Positions 27,880 through 36,982 of a stretch of DNA of 64,000 nt are shown here, piece by piece (the first letter of the stretch is position 1; every line of letters starts with the position of its first letter). The DNA is from Bacteroidales bacterium (lineage in GTDB: Bacteria > Bacteroidota > Bacteroidia > Bacteroidales > P3), in NCBI GenBank assembly GCA_017451385.1, contig JAFSPS010000008.1, forward strand, positions 1 to 64,000, read 5' to 3'. Both the position numbers and the translations under genes were made by a program. The notes beneath the pieces were generated by a model. The model had not been told where the DNA came from and ran no database searches. It was given only the letters and a program-made list of their open reading frames with translations.

Positions 27880-27911
27880 CTGACATCGGGATGTCAGTTA
27901 ATGCAAATGTA
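27880..27911 (-). promoter_or_regulatory. Promoter and leader hairpin of the nucleotidyltransferase gene
   Basis: TACATTTG on the minus strand (27904-27911) matches the -7 consensus. Just downstream in the transcript, CTGACATC-GG-GATGTCAG (27880-27897) is a perfect eight-base inverted repeat, either an operator or an RNA stem. Confidence 0.5.
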
Positions 27912-27916
27912 CGTTT

Positions 27917-28363
27917 TTATCGGCGTTCTTTGAAAAACCTTTTCACTATCTCCTCACATTCTTCTTTCAGCACGCCGCCGCACACCTCGGTTTTTGGATG
28001 CAGCATGGTGCGGCCGAGGCGTTCGAAGCCTCGTCGCTCGTCGCTGGCGCCATACACTATGCGGCCTATCTGGCTCCATCCCAGAGCACCGGCACACATC
28101 ACGCAGGGCTCCAGTGTGACGTAGAGGGTGCAGCTGGTGAGGTATTTGGCACCGAGTCCTTCTGTTGCTGCGGTGATGGCCAGCATCTCGGCATGTGCCG
28201 TCACGTCGTGCAGACATTCGGTGTGGTTGTGGCTTCGTGCCAGCAGTGTGTCGCCGCACACCACAATGGCACCTACGGGTATTTCGCCTTCGTCGTAGGC
28301 TGCCTGTGCTTCGCGCAACGCCATCCGCATATAGTATTCATCAGGTCTGTCTATTATGTCCAT
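27917..28363 (-). CDS. tadA: tRNA-specific adenosine deaminase
   Basis: TadA converts A34 to inosine in tRNA-Arg(ACG). The 148-residue protein shows the cytidine-deaminase zinc site HAEM (His57, catalytic Glu59) and EPCVMCAGAL (Cys87 and Cys90), with GEIPVGAIVV in front and a final helix ending VKRFFKERR. Length is normal. The gene lies 80 bases upstream of the nucleotidyltransferase, which has its own promoter in between. Confidence 0.95.
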   Translation of the reverse strand: MDIIDRPDEYYMRMALREAQAAYDEGEIPVGAIVVCGDTLLARSHNHTECLHDVTAHAEMLAITAATEGLGAKYLTSCTLYVTLEPCVMCAGALGWSQIGRIVYGASDERRGFERLGRTMLHPKTEVCGGVLKEECEEIVKRFFKERR

Positions 28364-28420
28364 AAACTTGTTTTAGTTACTAATGTTTCTATGTCACGTA
28401 ATATCTATCTAAATCCTTAA

Positions 28421-28585
28421 TCGGCAAATAATAATGAATTAATTGAAATGTAATGGGCGTTTTATTATGTAAAGATAAACGGCGAATTGTAATGAATTAT
28501 AACGAATTAATTGAAATGTGATTGAGATTATTTGCTATGTAAAGAGAATTGGCGAATGGTGGTGAATTATTGTCGGAATAAGAAA
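28421..28585. repeat. AT-rich tandem repeat with a period of about 70 bp
   Basis: Two full units and part of a third: each begins (T)CGGC(A/G)AAT and carries AATGAATT, ATTGAAATGT and ATGTAAAGA in order. The GGCGAATTGTAATGAATTA part (from 28480) recurs almost base for base in the array at 57660-57700 and, inverted, at 29181-29214. It lies directly behind the GxxExxY pseudogene. Confidence 0.65.
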
Positions 28586-28663
28586 ATCTGAATAATCAAA
28601 AAATATTGTGTAATGATGTTTTTGAAACGGTCAATTAATCTGCAGGTTAATCCATTTTACAGT

Positions 28664-29116
28664 CTAATCTTGGTTTTCGTTGCCCCAAAGGACATTAAGA
28701 TTAACGTCAAGAAGGTGGCATCTGTTCGTCTTTTTATCCCATCCATAGCGGTGGCATTGTGGTTTTTCTTGGCCGAAGTTAAGTAGCAGGCCGATGGGAG
28801 TTTGAGTAAGTCTAAGGTAGTTCAGTAGCTGTTTAGTATGTTGTGGTGTGAATTCCTTAACAGATTTGATTTCTATGATAATATCTTGAACTGAAATGTC
28901 CGCTTGATAGTATTTGTCAAGAAGTCTCCCTTTGTAGAAGCAAGGAATTTTTTGTTCTTGTTGTTTTTTTATTCCTCGTTCGGTTAGTTCTATATGCAGA
29001 GCTTCGTTATAAATGGCTTCTAATAGCCCTCACCCACATTCACGATGAACTTCCATGGCGGCTCCAATGATTCTATATACGATATCTTTGTATTCAGTGA
29101 ATTGATTCAGTGTCAT
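28664..29116 (-). pseudogene. GxxExxY-family nuclease-like protein interrupted by one TGA
   Basis: Read from the ATG at 29116 (MTLNQFTEYKDIVYRIIGAA), the frame is open for 150 codons to a TAG at 28664-28666, except for a single TGA at 29030-29032. The stop falls between the conserved Gly of HRECG and GLLEAIY, that is, directly in front of the family's GxxExxY motif (Gly30, Glu33, Tyr36). Downstream the protein is intact, with ADISVQDIIIEIKSV (the D...ExK arrangement of PD-(D/E)XK nucleases) and QLLNYLRLTQTPIGLLLNFG. Related proteins have Pro or Cys at the TGA position. So the gene is inactivated by one substitution, unless TGA is read through. AT-rich repeats flank it on both sides. Confidence 0.8.
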
Positions 29117-29180
29117 TATGTGTAATATAAAAAGTGCTGTGGATATGGTTTGTGTTGAATATAGAATAATGTGATTGAAA

Positions 29181-29214
29181 AATTCGTTCAAATTCGTTTT
29201 AATTCGCCGAGATA
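29181..29214 (-). repeat. Inverted copy of the GGCGAATT repeat
   Basis: On the minus strand this reads TATCTCGGCGAATTAAAACG followed by AATTTGAACGAATT. The first 14 bases equal the unit starts of the array at 57639-57860. It lies 65 bp upstream of the GxxExxY start and just downstream of the next gene, so the pseudogene is bracketed by members of one repeat family. Confidence 0.6.
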
Positions 29215-29223
29215 AGTATTGCA

Positions 29224-29964
29224 CTAATCGTGTGAGAAGAGGGTGCGGTCGATGGGCAGGAGGCGGGGTGTGTGGAGGAGGGTGGTGCGAAAGGCGTTCT
29301 GCTGATAGGTCTCGTGCGAGATGATAAGACTTTCGCCGAGAGGCAGATATTCATCGATGGAACGCCAATCTACACGGATGGAGGCATCCAACTGCTCGTC
29401 GCCATAGGTGCTCTCTTTCTCCACGAAGAGGAAGAGGAGTCCGCTCTCTTGTTCGAAATAGTACTCGCGGTCGTACATTGATGGCACGGAGGTGGAGACC
29501 CTGTATATGGGATGGCCTTCGAAGGTTGCGGTGCCGCCGTAGATGAGCGTAGTGCCGTTGGTGGCGCGATGGTAGAGCGGTCCGCGGAAGTCGTAGCCCA
29601 CGATGTGGTCGTAGTAGAATATCTCGCTGGCATCCACCCATTGCCGTTGCGCTGCGTCGTAGTGGCGGTAGAGTTTGGTGCCGTCGTTGTGCCATGCGTC
29701 GAACAGCGTGTCGCCATACCATACCTCCACTCTGTAGCTGTTGGGCATGGCATAGTAGCGGCGCACAATGCCCGTGTCGCCCGGCATGGCGGCACTCGTC
29801 ACGAGGGTGGTTATGGCAATCATCTTGTCGTGTGGCAGTGCGTCGTAGTTCATCAGAGCCATATAACGCGCCACGACCCATTCGGCACTGTCTTTCTCCT
29901 GCGCTGCGGCGTTGAGGGCAGCGGCGGAGAGGAGAAGAAGGATAGCAAGGTGTAGGCGTTTCAT
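29224..29964 (-). CDS. Secreted protein of unknown function, possibly LolA-like fold
   Basis: The 246-residue protein has a signal peptide (hydrophobic to about residue 20, cleavage near NAAAQ). The body contains alternating strands with phrases such as SYRVEVWYGDTLFDAWHNDG, GTTLIYGGTATFEGHPIYRV and YYFEQESGLLFLFVEKES, reminiscent of the LolA/outer-membrane lipoprotein-sorting fold in which a sheet binds lipids. The resemblance is by pattern only. It is last in a three-gene minus-strand group after a TPR protein and a DUF4292 lipoprotein, so a role in envelope transport is plausible. Confidence 0.6.
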   Translation of the reverse strand: MKRLHLAILLLLSAAALNAAAQEKDSAEWVVARYMALMNYDALPHDKMIAITTLVTSAAMPGDTGIVRRYYAMPNSYRVEVWYGDTLFDAWHNDGTKLYRHYDAAQRQWVDASEIFYYDHIVGYDFRGPLYHRATNGTTLIYGGTATFEGHPIYRVSTSVPSMYDREYYFEQESGLLFLFVEKESTYGDEQLDASIRVDWRSIDEYLPLGESLIISHETYQQNAFRTTLLHTPRLLPIDRTLFSHD

Positions 29965-29973
29965 GAGGTAGGG

Positions 29974-30504
29974 CTATAGTTTAATCCATTTGACGTTGGC
30001 AGGCATCTTCAGCGGATAGTGCAACGGGGCGGGGGATGGCTCCATGCGGCGTATGTCGAGGACGACGGTCTCTTTCAGTTGTGTGGCGTTAATGTCGAAT
30101 GTAATCTGTTTTTTGTTGTTGCGATAGGCATCGTCTATTTTTTTCTGTATCTCATCGAAAGAGGTGCGGTACTTGGTCTGGCGGTATAGGTCGTTATAGG
30201 TGCCGCGGTAGGCCTTGTTGAGTATTTTGACGAACACGGTGGCGCTGTCTGGCGTGAGCTTCATTCGTCCCATCTCTATAACTTTATTGACCGACACCCA
30301 TATCACGCTGTCGCACGAGGTGCGTATTATGCCTGTCACGCTCACGCCCGAAACGGTGGTGCTGAATGTTGTTTCGAGCCATCTGTAGCCGCAATTGCAT
30401 TCGGGCTGTGGTGGCGTTGGCTTGGTGGGCGTTTGCTTGGGGCTGCGACACCCTGCCAGCAGTGTGATGGCAAGGATGAGGCATAGTATGATAGTCCGTT
30501 TCAT
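29974..30504 (-). CDS. DUF4292-type lipoprotein
   Basis: The 176-residue product has a lipobox (LLAGC, Cys19) followed by a Pro/Thr linker. The core SVTGIIRTSCDSVIWVSVNKVIEMGRMKLTPDSATVFVKILNKAYRG matches the DUF4292 pattern (I-x-x-SVxKxxGxExxRxxxTPDSVxxxNxxxKxY) that follows TPR proteins in many Bacteroidota. It is shorter than most members, which have around 250 residues. It sits between the TPR protein and the LolA-like protein; the LolA-like architecture of DUF4292 suggests the two neighbours work together. Function is not established. Confidence 0.72.
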   Translation of the reverse strand: MKRTIILCLILAITLLAGCRSPKQTPTKPTPPQPECNCGYRWLETTFSTTVSGVSVTGIIRTSCDSVIWVSVNKVIEMGRMKLTPDSATVFVKILNKAYRGTYNDLYRQTKYRTSFDEIQKKIDDAYRNNKKQITFDINATQLKETVVLDIRRMEPSPAPLHYPLKMPANVKWIKL

Positions 30505-30589
30505 GATGTGTTGTTTCTATGGTGTTAGGGCTGTCTGATGTGTTGATGCGTGGGATGGTGCAGGTCTGATTGAGTGGCACTCGTCGGCA

Positions 30590-32206
30590 TTAGTGTCCTT
30601 TGATAGCATCGTAGTGCTTCTTCAGGGTCTCGCTGTCGTCGTCGGACAGTTTCAGAGCGCGTTCGATGTAGGGCAAGGCCTCTTTGTCGCGTCCCAGTTT
30701 GTGAAGAATCCATGCGTAGGTGTCCAGATAGGTGGGGTTGTCGGGTTCTGCGGTGATGGTCTTCATCGACATACGTTCGGCCTTCGACAGTTGTTCTCCT
30801 CGTTCGGCGAGGAAGTAGGCGTAGTTGTTAAGTGTGCTGATGTCGTTGCTGTCGGCGTGAAGGCTCTTCTCGAAGTAACGCCATGCGCGCTCATATTCGC
30901 CTTGATGATAGCAGCAGTCGCCAAGCATGGCGTAGGTCTCTTTCTCCAGATATCCGTGGCGGAAGCCCATCTGTTCGCAACGTTGCAGGGACTTGCGTGC
31001 TGCCGCATAGTCATTCTGCATGATGGCATCGAGGCCAATGAGATAGTGTGGCAGGATGTGCAGTGGGAAGAGTTTGGCGGCACGTCGGGCGTAGGCTGTC
31101 ATCTCGTTGCTGTTATGTTCTGCCGCGTTGAGGCAAATCAGCAGCGATTCCCAAGCGCCGTAGCGGCTGCTGTCGATGGCGATATAGCGTTTCAGCTGTT
31201 CTGCGGCAGCGTCATACTGCTCGTCGTACATGAGCATGGTGCCATAGAATCCTGCCACCTCGCCTTCATCGGGGCAGTCGTCAGCCACAATCTCCGTCAG
31301 GCGTAGTGCTGCTTTGACGGTCTGTCCCACGAGTTCGCTCTCGGCAAAATAGCTTGTCAGCAGATGTAGCCGTTCGGTGCATGAGAAGGTGTGCTGGCGC
31401 AAGCCTTGTTCCATCTCGGCGAGTCCGCGCGTCTCGTCGCCCGTTACTTGGTAGTAGTTGGCCAGAGAGAAGTGGATATATGGGTCGTTGGGGTCTATGG
31501 CAAGGATTTTGTCGTAGTATTCTTTCGCTTTGCCATACTCTTTGCGACGCATATAAACCTCCGCCATCATGGCGCTGTACTTTGTCTCGTTGGGCACAGC
31601 CTTTGCCAGTTGTTCAATCTCTTTGAGTGCCATGTCGCTGCGTCCTATAGATTCCCAAATTTCCTTTTGCTGTAGCGATACTTTCTCGCTTACGCCATAG
31701 CGTTTCTCTACGCGGTCCAGCACTTTGATGGCGCGTTCGCCGTCGCCTTTGTCGAGATAGGCGTTGCTCAGTTCGTAGTAGTAGTCCAACTTGTCAGGGT
31801 ACTGTTTTATCAGTTTCTCCCAGCATGCGATGAGGTTGTCGTAGTCCTTCATAGCCTCGTAGATGGAGGCCTCTTGCAGTTTGTACCATAGGTTGTCAGC
31901 CTCGCAGTGCAACGCTTGCTGTGTCAGTGTCAGAGCTTCGCTGAGGCTGCCCTCTGCCAGCATGATGCCGCCCATCTCGTAGTAAGCAGCTCCATAGGTG
32001 GGCGTTTCGGCGATGATGCTTTTGTAAATCTGCATTGCGTGTTCTGTGTTGCCAATTTCCTGTTGTATTTTGGCATCAATCATTTTGCTGTCGGCGTGCA
32101 GCAATTGCACGCTGCGTTCGCTTTTCTTGTTCTTCTGGCAGTAGGCATTCGGTGTCATCGATAGCAGTGCCACCAGTATCAGAACGATGCTTTTCGTTAG
32201 TTTCAT
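30590..32206 (-). CDS. Tetratricopeptide repeat protein, exported
   Basis: The 538-residue protein begins with a signal peptide (IVLILVALLSMTPNAYCQ) and then consists of consecutive 34-residue TPR units, for example GAAYYEMGGIMLAEGSLSEALTLTQQAL, PYIHFSLANYYQVTGDETRGLAEMEQGL and ISTLNNYAYFLAERGEQLSKAERM; at least ten units can be counted. TPR proteins are scaffolds. It starts a three-gene cluster with a DUF4292 lipoprotein and a LolA-like protein; the same TPR-DUF4292 pairing is common in this phylum and suggests an envelope biogenesis task. Confidence 0.85.
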   Translation of the reverse strand: MKLTKSIVLILVALLSMTPNAYCQKNKKSERSVQLLHADSKMIDAKIQQEIGNTEHAMQIYKSIIAETPTYGAAYYEMGGIMLAEGSLSEALTLTQQALHCEADNLWYKLQEASIYEAMKDYDNLIACWEKLIKQYPDKLDYYYELSNAYLDKGDGERAIKVLDRVEKRYGVSEKVSLQQKEIWESIGRSDMALKEIEQLAKAVPNETKYSAMMAEVYMRRKEYGKAKEYYDKILAIDPNDPYIHFSLANYYQVTGDETRGLAEMEQGLRQHTFSCTERLHLLTSYFAESELVGQTVKAALRLTEIVADDCPDEGEVAGFYGTMLMYDEQYDAAAEQLKRYIAIDSSRYGAWESLLICLNAAEHNSNEMTAYARRAAKLFPLHILPHYLIGLDAIMQNDYAAARKSLQRCEQMGFRHGYLEKETYAMLGDCCYHQGEYERAWRYFEKSLHADSNDISTLNNYAYFLAERGEQLSKAERMSMKTITAEPDNPTYLDTYAWILHKLGRDKEALPYIERALKLSDDDSETLKKHYDAIKGH

Positions 32207-32438
32207 ATATATATCTTTTATGCGTAAGCTGTTTGATTGAAGGCTTACGGGTGTGCGTAGGGTAATGTTTATATTATGTGTATGTGTTGTCGGCAGAGTA
32301 GTATGCGTAGTGACGTGTGTGTGCTGCTACGCGGTCATACGTAGAGGCCTTTATAATGTTTTCCTATTTATAAAATTAACTCTCATACTGTTTTTTTATT
32401 TTATTAACTTTTTTTTAAGTGCTAAAAAAACAAAACAC

Positions 32439-32469
32439 TTTGTAGTTTCCATAAAACTAATTATATTTG
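32439..32469 (+). promoter_or_regulatory. Promoter of the 929-residue T9SS cargo gene
   Basis: TTTG (32439-32442) and TATATTTG (32462-32469) form a textbook Bacteroidota promoter with a 19-base spacing. The surrounding DNA is very AT-rich. The predicted leader is about 108 bases. The remaining part of the 377-base gap (32207-32438) shows nothing recognisable. Confidence 0.75.
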
Positions 32470-32583
32470 CACCGCAACGAGAAAAACCTCATTGTCCTGT
32501 CTGTTTTTATATAACGGCGTGATAGTGTGTTGTTTTCGGGGCAATTATAGATGTGAAATAGTATTAATCAAATTCATCAAACT

Positions 32584-35373
32584 ATGAAAAAAATCGTAAT
32601 GGTTGTCTGCTTTGCACTATGCGGCACGTTTGCATTTGCACAGACTCGTCATTCCGTCGCCAAGGCGAACATGAATGACAAACAAAGCACAGCCAGCATG
32701 GAGCTCAGTGCCCCCCAGGCACGTCCCTCCGTTGGCTACAATGCCTCCATCTTCACCAAGGCTGAAGGCGATGAACTCTTCCGCTGCGAGTTTTCTGCTG
32801 CGGAGCAGGAGAACAGCATTTTCAGTACGGGTCTCGTCCGTGCTGACGACCGTATCAACGGCCAGGATGTCCCCGGTAGCGATGCTCATGCACAGCAGGG
32901 TAGCTATGGCACATGGACATGGTATGACAGTTCTTCCATTGGATATCTCCAGCGCAAGAACCTTGCGACCGGTTATCCTTTGTTGTATCGTTGGTTTGGT
33001 AACAACATGGAGCGTTCCATCAGCGAGGCTATGGACACTACCCAGTGTTCTTCCGACAATGGTTGGATGTTCATGGAGGTCTTTGACCAGACCACTATTG
33101 GTGGTGCTGCCTTCAATGCCTACATCACGTTCAAGCAATTCAACCTGCAGGATGCTCCCGTTTTTGATGTTGAGTTCTACCAGTGGTATATGAAATTCTA
33201 CGACCAGTGCTTTGTCGACTATAGCCTTGATAATGGTGATTCGTGGACTTCTGTTGAGGTCAATGTCACCAATGTCGATGTTATCGTTAATGGTACCGTC
33301 AATGGCGTAGCCCGCTACACCATGCCTTATCAGGCTGCTCGTAGAGCTAACGATGCCAGCAGAGGTGAGGACAAGGGCAACATCCGTCTCCGTCTCCGTT
33401 GGTACAGCAATGTGAAGTCCACCTTCGCTGGCTACGGCTATGCTTGGATGGTTGACGACTTCCGCGTTGTTGCCGGTGGCGAGAGCCGTATCAACACTCA
33501 GCCTGCTTACTACACCGAGGGTCTCTATCAGATGATGCCCGAAGGCATGGACCTGCCTATCTTCTGGCATTCGCGCATTGTCAATGCTGGTAGCAAAGAC
33601 CAGGAGAACATCAAGGCCTACATCTACAACTACAGAGATGGTCAGAGTGCCGAGGTCGTGAGTGCCTCCACCAATGGCGCTCTTGAAAGAGGTATGGACA
33701 AGGACATCTACATTGATGCTGAAGGTCTTTATGCCAATGACTCTACCTATGGCTGGTACTGCATGAGAGGTAATGTCAAGAAAGCTATCGAGGGCAACAC
33801 CAACCGTGTTAAGACCAATGAGGCTGGCGACTATTATGTCTATGCTCAGGTTACTTCTAACCCCAGTGGTGGCGACCCCGTTAATGACATGATTACCAAA
33901 ACCTATGACACCATCTACTACAACGTTAATGGCAAATATGGTGATGTTGATGCTTACGTTTGGGGTCACGACAATGGCGTTATCATTGCCAATCGTGCAT
34001 ATACCTATGGTTTCACCACTGATGGTGAGTCTGGCAACAACTACATCACTGAGTACAGCCCCAACTACAACTATGGTGGCTACTCCGTCAGCGTTCGTTA
34101 CACCATCAATGGTGCTGTTCCTACCGATGAAAACGGTGAGCCTTGGGTAATCCGTGGTGTTGAGTATGTGCCTGCTACCGATACTTTCGCTCGCAAGGAC
34201 CGTTCCATCATTATCCCCACACTCACTGCTGACAGCTGCACCGATGGCGAGCCCAACACAGTTCGTTTCAACACTGTTGTTACTGGTGCCGGTCAGGTGG
34301 TCGTCGAAAGCGGTGACCCGATGGATCAGGAGAACCCATTCTACCTCTTCACTCCTGGTGCACTCTATGATAACCATTTCTTCACCCGTAAAGACTACAC
34401 TCCTATTTTTGTCGAGTTCCCCGAGCAGCCTGTGCTTGAGGCTGGCAAGTCCTACCGTGTAGGTTACACCCTTGCTGAGAATGGTCGTTTTGCTGTTGCT
34501 GCTTCTGCTCCTGCTTATTGGACTGAGTGGCTCCGTGGCGACAAAGAGAGTTCCAATGACTCTATCCGCTATATGCATTTTGCAGACAGCGCAGACCTCG
34601 CTAAATATGCATCTCGTACCGCTCAGGCTGGTATGCTTGACAACCCCTACGATGTTCGCATCTTCGACAACCGTGTCGAGTCGAACCTTTGGGCTAGCTA
34701 CTATCATGGTTACTATCCTATGATTCACCTCATCATTGGACCTAAGGTCGAGAAGGAGCAGTATGACATTGCTTTCAGCTGCGATAATGACGGCATGTCT
34801 TCCGCTCTCGGTCAAGTAACCAAGGCTAACGGTACTGAGGTTTGCGATGCTACCGATAAGGTCAATGAAGGTTCCACCGTCAGCTACTATGCTCGTTCTA
34901 CTGAGCAGGCTCACGTTGACTCCATCGCTATCGATGGCGAATATGTGTGGTCTATCAACCTCGGTTGGAATGAGGAACTTGATGAGGACTTCAAGGTTGA
35001 ACTCAGCTATGAGGAAGGTAACGATAGCCTTATTGGCATCACCCTTCTCAATGTTCATGAGAACCACACTGTGGCTGTCTTCTTCAAAGAGGGTCGCACT
35101 GTGCAGCCTGAAGGCATCAATGATGTTGCTTCCAACGTGAACATGAACCTCCAGCCCAATCCTGCTACCTCGCAGGTGCGTCTCTCTGTCGAGGGCGTCA
35201 GCGGTATGCTTGATTGCGCTATCATCGACATGAGCGGTCGTGTGGTTTACAACGACAAGTTCAGTGCCGAGTCGCCTAAATTCATCAACCTTGGCGGTCT
35301 GAACAAGGGTGCCTACTTCGTACGCATCACCAACAGCACCTTCTCCAAAGTTGAGAAACTGATTGTTCGCTAA
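32584..35373 (+). CDS. Large T9SS-secreted surface protein
   Basis: The 929-residue protein has a signal peptide (MKKIVMVVCFALCGTFAFAQ) and a C-terminal type IX sorting domain of about 75 residues: NMNLQPNPATSQVRLSVEG, then CAIIDMSGRVVYNDKF, GLNKGAYFVRITN and a basic end VEKLIVR. Residues 150-300 resemble a choice-of-anchor-J/MAM-like beta-sandwich (ending AWMVDDFRVVAGGES). The middle is rich in Asp, Asn, Tyr and Thr and shows no recognised enzyme motif. It should be transported across the outer membrane and attached to the surface. Codon use is strongly biased to C/T-ending codons as in the ribosomal genes, which hints at high expression. It is monocistronic, with its own promoter and terminator. 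The octapeptide QPEGINDV in front of the tail is shared with the cargo protein at 54978-56318. Confidence 0.88.
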   Translation: MKKIVMVVCFALCGTFAFAQTRHSVAKANMNDKQSTASMELSAPQARPSVGYNASIFTKAEGDELFRCEFSAAEQENSIFSTGLVRADDRINGQDVPGSDAHAQQGSYGTWTWYDSSSIGYLQRKNLATGYPLLYRWFGNNMERSISEAMDTTQCSSDNGWMFMEVFDQTTIGGAAFNAYITFKQFNLQDAPVFDVEFYQWYMKFYDQCFVDYSLDNGDSWTSVEVNVTNVDVIVNGTVNGVARYTMPYQAARRANDASRGEDKGNIRLRLRWYSNVKSTFAGYGYAWMVDDFRVVAGGESRINTQPAYYTEGLYQMMPEGMDLPIFWHSRIVNAGSKDQENIKAYIYNYRDGQSAEVVSASTNGALERGMDKDIYIDAEGLYANDSTYGWYCMRGNVKKAIEGNTNRVKTNEAGDYYVYAQVTSNPSGGDPVNDMITKTYDTIYYNVNGKYGDVDAYVWGHDNGVIIANRAYTYGFTTDGESGNNYITEYSPNYNYGGYSVSVRYTINGAVPTDENGEPWVIRGVEYVPATDTFARKDRSIIIPTLTADSCTDGEPNTVRFNTVVTGAGQVVVESGDPMDQENPFYLFTPGALYDNHFFTRKDYTPIFVEFPEQPVLEAGKSYRVGYTLAENGRFAVAASAPAYWTEWLRGDKESSNDSIRYMHFADSADLAKYASRTAQAGMLDNPYDVRIFDNRVESNLWASYYHGYYPMIHLIIGPKVEKEQYDIAFSCDNDGMSSALGQVTKANGTEVCDATDKVNEGSTVSYYARSTEQAHVDSIAIDGEYVWSINLGWNEELDEDFKVELSYEEGNDSLIGITLLNVHENHTVAVFFKEGRTVQPEGINDVASNVNMNLQPNPATSQVRLSVEGVSGMLDCAIIDMSGRVVYNDKFSAESPKFINLGGLNKGAYFVRITNSTFSKVEKLIVR

Positions 35374-35397
35374 GCGACAGTAGTTAGATAAATGTTA

Positions 35398-35429
35398 AGC
35401 GGGCCGCCTTCTGGTAGCCCGCTTTTTTT
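35398..35429 (+). terminator. Terminator of the T9SS cargo gene
   Basis: AGCGGGC (35398-35404) pairs with GCCCGCT (35417-35423), followed by seven T. Confidence 0.85.
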
Positions 35430-35546
35430 GTATGCTTCGTTCTTTGTTATCTATGAATTGTATCATGAAAGAGATACAATGATGCGAAACACCTTTGATG
35501 CTGTTTCATTAGTCAGAACTATTACTGTCCGCCAAATGTGCTTTTA

Positions 35547-35670
35547 GAATAATAGTAACACCGTCCTCGACCCTATCGTGGTCGATAATATCCCCACAAA
35601 AACATACGTTCCTTTCGTATCATTCTTGGTCGAATAATAGTAGCGCCGTCCTCGTCCCTATCGAGGTCGA
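35547..35670. repeat. Pair of 39-bp direct repeats with internal stems
   Basis: The repeats lie at 35547-35585 and 35632-35670 and match at 35 of 39 positions. Copy one can fold CGACC against GGTCG; copy two can fold CCTCG against CGAGG. Between them ATACG-TTCCTTT-CGTAT forms a further stem (35603-35619). The 382-base gap (35374-35755) holds these and the preceding terminator but no gene. Confidence 0.7.
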
Positions 35671-35755
35671 AAAACAAAAGAATTAGTGGTTTCTGAATGC
35701 CCCAACGTTTTTTTTGCGGACACCTGTATAAGGATGACAAGCTTTAGGACTATTG

Positions 35756-36853
35756 CTATCCTCTTTCGCTAATCATGCCGGATGCAACAACGAGGTGTGC
35801 ATCGTTGTCGTAGATGGTGCAGTATTGGCCTGCTGCCACGCCTTGTATGCGTTTGTCGGACTCTATGTGGTAGCTGCCGTCGGCATTGCGGCTGAGGTGT
35901 CCTTGTGCAAAGTCTGGCGTATGGCGTATCTTGAACTGTATGTCGATGCTTCTGGACTCTCGTTCGGCATAGTTGCCAAAGGAGCCGAAAATGTCTGTAC
36001 TTAGGTAGTAGAAGCCGTCAAGGTTGAACGATGTCGCATATTGCGTGGCAGGGTCGTAGCCCTGCGACACATAGAGTACGTTCTCCTCTATGTCTTTCTT
36101 CACGACGAACCATGGGCCGCCGCTTAGGAAAAGACCTTTACGTTGCCCGATGGTATGGAACCAATAGCCCTTGTGAGTGCCGAGGATGCGTCCCGTTTCG
36201 AGTTCTATTATTTTGCCCTCGCGCTCGCCCAGATAGCGACGAAGGAAGTCGTTGTAGTTTATCTTGCCGAGGAAGCATATCCCCTGACTATCTTTGCGGA
36301 AGGCTGAAGGCAGATGCGCTTCGGCGGCTATCTGCCGTACCTCGTTCTTCATCAGATGGCCTATGGGGAACATTGCTTTGGCTATCTGCTGATAGTTTAG
36401 TTGCGACAGGAAGTCGGTTTGGTCTTTTATAGGGTCTTTGGCTGTGGCGAGGAATGTGGTGCCGTCAATCACTTCGCTTGTGGCGTAGTGCCCTGTGGCA
36501 ATGCGGTCGTATTCATGTCCCCACCGTTGTTCGAATGCTCCAAATTTTATCAGTTTGTTGCACATGATGTCGGGGTTGGGCGTAAGGCCGCGTCGCACGC
36601 TCTCTATGGTGTAGGTTACCACGTTGTCCCAGTATTCTTTGTGTAGGTTCACCTCGTCAAAGGGGCATCCGTAGCGTTTGGCGATGAATGAGGTTATCTC
36701 GATGTCTTCTTCGGCGGGGCAGTCTATGAATCCTTCTTCGTCCTCCATGCCAATGCGGATATAGAATATATGTGGCGTGATGCCTTGCTCTTTTAGCAGA
36801 TGTACCGCTACCGAGCTGTCCACTCCACCCGAAACAAGTGCTGCAACGTTCAT
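35756..36853 (-). CDS. mnmA: tRNA-specific 2-thiouridylase
   Basis: MnmA thiolates U34 of tRNA-Lys, -Glu and -Gln. The start at 36853 ([20 protein letters not shown]) puts the PP-loop SGGVDSS at residues 8-14 and gives 365 residues; the longer frame from 36901 only adds non-conserved residues. Catalytic Cys98 lies in [12 protein letters not shown] and Cys193 in [16 protein letters not shown] and [10 protein letters not shown] are also typical. It lies alone on the minus strand, 129 bases downstream of prfA, and could share its transcript. Confidence 0.95.
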   Translation of the reverse strand: MNVAALVSGGVDSSVAVHLLKEQGITPHIFYIRIGMEDEEGFIDCPAEEDIEITSFIAKRYGCPFDEVNLHKEYWDNVVTYTIESVRRGLTPNPDIMCNKLIKFGAFEQRWGHEYDRIATGHYATSEVIDGTTFLATAKDPIKDQTDFLSQLNYQQIAKAMFPIGHLMKNEVRQIAAEAHLPSAFRKDSQGICFLGKINYNDFLRRYLGEREGKIIELETGRILGTHKGYWFHTIGQRKGLFLSGGPWFVVKKDIEENVLYVSQGYDPATQYATSFNLDGFYYLSTDIFGSFGNYAERESRSIDIQFKIRHTPDFAQGHLSRNADGSYHIESDKRIQGVAAGQYCTIYDNDAHLVVASGMISERG

Positions 36854-36982
36854 CCTTATTTGTGATATTGATTGGCGTGATGTGTGAAAAGGGGATTGCA
36901 ATAAAACAAAGGGTAATGCTATTCTGCAATCGTTGCCAATCGTCCGGCTATGTTATATTCTGATTATTTCTGACATTATGTA

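Noticed and set aside
32617-35067. 816-codon open frame antisense to the T9SS cargo gene
   Set aside because: It is a shadow caused by strong codon bias of the plus-strand gene; it lacks a signal peptide, motifs or a promoter.
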